A DNA stretch of 64,000 nt from Christensenella sp. UBA1214 (GTDB lineage Bacteria > Bacillota > Clostridia > Christensenellales > CAG-138). The notes beneath the pieces were generated by a model. It saw only the letters and a list, made by a program, of their open reading frames with translations. It made no database searches and was not told the DNA's origin. The stretch's first letter is position 1; each line of letters begins with the position of its first letter. The translations under genes and the position numbers were made by a program. This document shows, one piece after another, positions 60,946 through 64,000 of the stretch. The DNA lies in the NCBI GenBank assembly GCA_002309375.1, contig DBXK01000012.1, forward strand, positions 81,732-145,731. The letters run 5' to 3'.

Positions 60946-62424
60946 ATGAAAAAAACAGTGTTATCGAGCATTTTACTGTTTGCGTTAATCCTTGCTTTAT
61001 GCACGGGATGCAGCGGCAATAAAAATCAGAACCCATCGGATTCACCGGACGCATTCAACAGCGGACAATCGGGCGGTGTGCTTATGGGACAGGCGTTCAA
61101 TCCGGAAACGGATAACGACAACCGCAATGCAGCGTTTATCGACTGCGCCATGGTCGACACGGAGGACGCTTATTATCTCTATGTCAATGGCTACATAATG
61201 TACTACGATAAGATCATGGAGGACAGCGGCTTCCTCTGCCCGCATCCTGAGTGCGTGCATGATGAAAAGTTCAATAATCCGAATTGTGTCGCCCGCGCGA
61301 GTATACAGCTTCCGTCGATGACCTATTACGAGGGCAAGCTCTGGTGGGTGGGCAACCCGGATATGCGTCATATAGGCGTATTCCGTATGAATCTTGACGG
61401 CACAAACAAGGAGCTGCTGCACTCGTTTGAGCTTAACGGCGACGATACGCGCTTTCAGGGTATGATGCTCTGGTATTTCCACCGCGGAAGGCTGTTCTGG
61501 TCCTCCCTGAAGCAGGAGGTAGCCAACGGGCAGTATTTTAACACCGCTTATTTCGGATATATGAGCCTTGAAGACTATGAGCCGCACGATCTTTGCGAAA
61601 GGCGTTCGTTCTTCACGCCTCAACCGACGATCCGCTTCGCCGGGGACAGCGCTTATCTGTTCATCGGTTACGACGGGATCGGCCCCGGAGATCAGGAGAT
61701 CCCCGACGGCGAGGCGGATTTGGACGCCTATTTGGAATGGGCTAAAAACGTCAAACAATATGACGAGGTCCTGCGTTGGGATCCGACCATGGATGAGCCG
61801 GAGACTATCTACCTCAACAGCGAGGATACCTGCTTCCACAGCTTCAACGATTATTACGTTTCGCAGGAGGGCGAGATATTCTTCCGTGAAACCGAACTCG
61901 AGGATCCCGATCAGCAATATGACGAAGAAAACAATCAATACATCACTTATATCAATCGAATCAACGGGAACGGCGAAAAAGAGCGCATTATCGAGCTCAC
62001 CGACGAGGACGGCGTTCATTACAACATGTACGCCATGACCTGCGGTGTAATTGTCGCCATGGATACAAGATACATCCGGGGCGTCGGGGACGAGGTCCGC
62101 GGGATCTGGATACTGACCTTTGACGGCAGGACCCTCTACCGCGGAGAGCTCCCGATGAAGTACCGCGAAAAGTATACGGATAGGGAACGGGTCGACGATA
62201 ACGGCCTGACCGTTCACATCAGTCACGGTATCAACAAACTGCACAACTGCTGGGCGACCGAAAACGAAGTGCTGTTCTGTTTTACAGAAACATATTATAA
62301 AGATTCACCGACCCACGGCAATTCTAACTATTATGATTTCGTAAAATACGAGATCACGCCGAACGGATTAATCGAGGTGCCGCTTGCGGAATGCCGGGCG
62401 CATTACGGCGACGAGGGCTGGTAA
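60946..62424 (+). CDS. Lipoprotein with DUF5050/propeller-like extracellular domain
   Basis: 492 residues. The N-terminal helix (about 4-20) ends in the lipobox CTGC, giving a lipid-anchored protein at about Cys22. The extracellular part has repeated short strands with YYLYVNGYIMYYDK, MTYYEGKLWWVG, FRMNLDGTNKELL and RINGNGEKERIIELTD, the pattern of DUF5050 beta-propellers. A CPHPECVHDEKFNNPNC stretch (about 90-106) could bind a metal. It has its own promoter and is followed by an ABC transporter pair 82 bases downstream. Such lipoproteins often sense or bind ligands for the transporter; no ligand is known. Confidence 0.75.
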   Translation: MKKTVLSSILLFALILALCTGCSGNKNQNPSDSPDAFNSGQSGGVLMGQAFNPETDNDNRNAAFIDCAMVDTEDAYYLYVNGYIMYYDKIMEDSGFLCPHPECVHDEKFNNPNCVARASIQLPSMTYYEGKLWWVGNPDMRHIGVFRMNLDGTNKELLHSFELNGDDTRFQGMMLWYFHRGRLFWSSLKQEVANGQYFNTAYFGYMSLEDYEPHDLCERRSFFTPQPTIRFAGDSAYLFIGYDGIGPGDQEIPDGEADLDAYLEWAKNVKQYDEVLRWDPTMDEPETIYLNSEDTCFHSFNDYYVSQEGEIFFRETELEDPDQQYDEENNQYITYINRINGNGEKERIIELTDEDGVHYNMYAMTCGVIVAMDTRYIRGVGDEVRGIWILTFDGRTLYRGELPMKYREKYTDRERVDDNGLTVHISHGINKLHNCWATENEVLFCFTETYYKDSPTHGNSNYYDFVKYEITPNGLIEVPLAECRAHYGDEGW

Positions 62425-62506
62425 ACAATCGCAGCGAAAGCCGGAAATAACATCGCAGCCGTTAAACTAACGAAAAATAAAAACCGAATAAGCAAGGAAG
62501 GATAAT

Positions 62507-63328
62507 ATGGAACTGAAACTGACAAATCTCACGAAACGCTACGGCAGCAAGGTCGCGCTGTCGGATTTCTCCTATGAATTCCACGAGGGCATTTACGGCA
62601 TTCTCGGCGCGAACGGCGCGGGCAAGAGCACGATGATGAACCTGATAACGGACAATATCGTCCGAAATGAAGGCGAAATCACCTATGCCGGCATGTCCGC
62701 CGACGGCGAAACCGAATTCGAGCATACGGATATCCTGAAGCTCGGCAAGGAATTCCGCAAGCTGCTCGGCTATATGCCCCAGCAGCAGGGGCTTTACGAG
62801 GGCATGACGGCCGAAAGCTTTATCGCATATTTCGGAAGGCTGAAGGGCATCAACGGCAGGATGCTCAGGAGCGAGCTCGACCGAGTATTTGAACTGACGA
62901 ATCTTTCGAAGGTGCGCCATCATAAGATCTCGTCGTTCTCGGGCGGCATGAAGCAGCGCGTACTGCTTGCGCAGGCGATGCTCGGCGATCCGAAGGTGCT
63001 GATCCTCGATGAGCCGACAGCCGGCCTCGATCCGAAGGAGAGGGTCAGGCTGCGGAATTATATCTACGACCTTTCTAAGAACAGGATAGTTTTGCTCGCG
63101 ACCCATATCGTCAGCGATATTGAGGCGATCGCGGGGGACATCATCCTTCTGAAGGACGGAAAGCTTGTGCATTCCGGCTCGCCGAAGGAGCTAATGGGCT
63201 CGCTCCCGCCGGAAACGAAGCCGCTTATGGGCTCATATTATACGCTCGATGACGTATACCTCCATTACCTCGGCGATGAACTCGCGGAGGAGGAAGCAAA
63301 GGAAACGGAGGAAGAGCAAAATGAATGA
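62507..63328 (+). CDS. ABC transporter ATP-binding protein
   Basis: A 273-residue ATPase: LTKRYGSKVALSDFSYEFHEG, Walker A GANGAGKST (about 37-45), Q-loop YMPQQQGLYEGMTAESFIAY, signature FSGGMKQRVLLAQAM, Walker B VLILDEPTAGLD and THIVSDIEAI. The layout is that of ABC-2 export systems of the CcmA/NatA type. The tail after about 235 is acidic (EEEAKETEEEQNE). It overlaps the permease gene by eight bases. SD AAGGAAGGA. The exported substrate is unknown. Confidence 0.9.
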   Translation: MELKLTNLTKRYGSKVALSDFSYEFHEGIYGILGANGAGKSTMMNLITDNIVRNEGEITYAGMSADGETEFEHTDILKLGKEFRKLLGYMPQQQGLYEGMTAESFIAYFGRLKGINGRMLRSELDRVFELTNLSKVRHHKISSFSGGMKQRVLLAQAMLGDPKVLILDEPTAGLDPKERVRLRNYIYDLSKNRIVLLATHIVSDIEAIAGDIILLKDGKLVHSGSPKELMGSLPPETKPLMGSYYTLDDVYLHYLGDELAEEEAKETEEEQNE

Positions 63329-64000
63329 ACTGCGAAGGATCCTGTCGGATAAAAAACGGCTGATCATTTATATCGCGGTTCCTCTGATTTGCATTGCGCT
63401 TTTCTTCCTCGAAAGGCTGAACAACGATATAAAAAACGGCTGGAAATGGCTTGAACAGGACACTGCGAAATATCAGCAGGATGTTCAAAAATATTGCACG
63501 ATGGAGCCGACGGACGCGCTTGCCGCAATGGAGCAGGACGGATACCAGGCCGGATTCATGCAGGAAACGAACCTCAAAACCGCAGCCGAGCATGTGCAGT
63601 CCTATAAGGCATATCTCGAGGGCGTGCATAAAAACGCGCTGAAGATGGCCAAGTCCTCGATATTCGGCAAGGACAGGGACAGTTTCACTTATAAAAACAT
63701 CCAGAAAACGGACGCCGATTTTGTGGCGCTCGACGGCATCGAGCTCGAATTCGGAAACGACCGGGCTGTCGATACATGGCTCAAATTCACGACATCGGAT
63801 ATCCTGTATCTTGTTGTGATCATAATCACGGTCATGGCGTTCTTTGAGGATAAAAAGAACGGGCTTTGCTCGATCGTCCGAAGCACTCCGAAGGGAAGGC
63901 TGAACCTCGCTTTATCGAGGCTTTTCATCCTCATAGGCATATCCGCCGTGTTCACTTTATTGATAAATGCGGGCGTTCTCGGCTCGTCTTTCGCGCTCTA
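63321..64000 (+). CDS. ABC transporter permease, partial at window edge
   Basis: The frame runs from ATG 63321 to the end of the window (226 residues) without a stop. After MNELRRILSDKKRLII it has a first membrane helix (about 15-32), a roughly 130-residue extracellular region rich in charged residues, a second helix (about 157-174, ILYLVVIIITVMAFFEDKK) and a third near 205. This is the pattern of ABC-2 permeases with a large loop after the first helix. It overlaps the ATPase gene by eight bases, which fixes it as that protein's partner. The rest is outside the window. Confidence 0.85.
   Translation, partial: MNELRRILSDKKRLIIYIAVPLICIALFFLERLNNDIKNGWKWLEQDTAKYQQDVQKYCTMEPTDALAAMEQDGYQAGFMQETNLKTAAEHVQSYKAYLEGVHKNALKMAKSSIFGKDRDSFTYKNIQKTDADFVALDGIELEFGNDRAVDTWLKFTTSDILYLVVIIITVMAFFEDKKNGLCSIVRSTPKGRLNLALSRLFILIGISAVFTLLINAGVLGSSFAL

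Noticed and set aside
1..64000. tRNA, rRNA, insertion sequence, integrase or prophage genes
   Set aside because: I looked for cloverleaf ends, terminal repeats and transposase motifs on both strands and found none that I could support.

Overview
The window comes from a Gram-positive, spore-forming member of the class Clostridia (Bacillota). The support is two small CotF-type spore coat proteins, strong AGGAGG-type ribosome binding sites, a PadR plus DUF1700/DUF4097 pair, teichoic-acid-type genes (tagD, TagB-like) and the lack of any outer-membrane gene. The species cannot be named. Base composition is uneven. The first 28 kb and the rml genes are GC-rich, while several capsule genes (about 28.4-32.0, 46.3-47.6 and 53.3-55.0 kb) are clearly AT-richer, which suggests mosaic acquisition.

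Layout. 1-9.5 kb holds housekeeping genes: a partial B12-binding radical SAM protein, mscL, icd, a SEC-C protein, lplA, lon, two coat proteins, padR and a beta-helix DUF4097 protein. 9.5-18.9 kb, on the minus strand, is an accessory locus. It has a 2077-residue secreted repeat protein, then a 94-residue Cys/Trp-rich peptide with an F-x-x-P-x-I leader motif. A separate operon follows with an HPr-kinase-like kinase, a PqqD-like protein, a lipoprotein and a PF14907 nucleotidyltransferase. Kinase, PqqD and nucleotidyltransferase recall the tailoring part of phosphorylated lasso-peptide clusters, but no cyclase, protease or radical SAM enzyme lies beside them. This is the best candidate for an undescribed system. 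A divergent ABC exporter at 19.3 kb may serve it.

19.3-60.7 kb is one long plus-strand run of about 40 closely packed genes for a complex surface polysaccharide. It begins with the exporter, CpsB phosphatase, an Ig-like membrane protein, two fused Wzz/tyrosine kinases with Tyr-Gly tails and the initiating sugar transferase. Next comes an unusual block: HpcH/HpaI-type aldolase, 2-hydroxyacid dehydrogenase, two sugar-associated ATP-grasp enzymes and an asparagine-synthetase-like protein. The rest comprises glycosyltransferases (seven GT2 domains, three GT4, one GT8-like, one degenerate Caps_synth), a pyruvyltransferase with an FrhB-like partner, an acyltransferase, an EpsG-like polymerase, LicD, two TagB-like transferases with TagD, and a Wzm/Wzt exporter. 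RmlA and RmlB make dTDP-4-keto-6-deoxyglucose. That compound feeds both L-rhamnose (RmlD-RmlC fusion) and, through an FdtA/QdtA-type ketoisomerase, a DegT aminotransferase and a GNAT-GT2 fusion, an acetamido-dideoxyhexose. A metallophosphoesterase ends the run.

60.8-64 kb carries a separate promoter, a lipoprotein with a propeller-like sequence and the start of an ABC transporter pair. I saw no tRNA, rRNA, CRISPR array, transposase or integrase.
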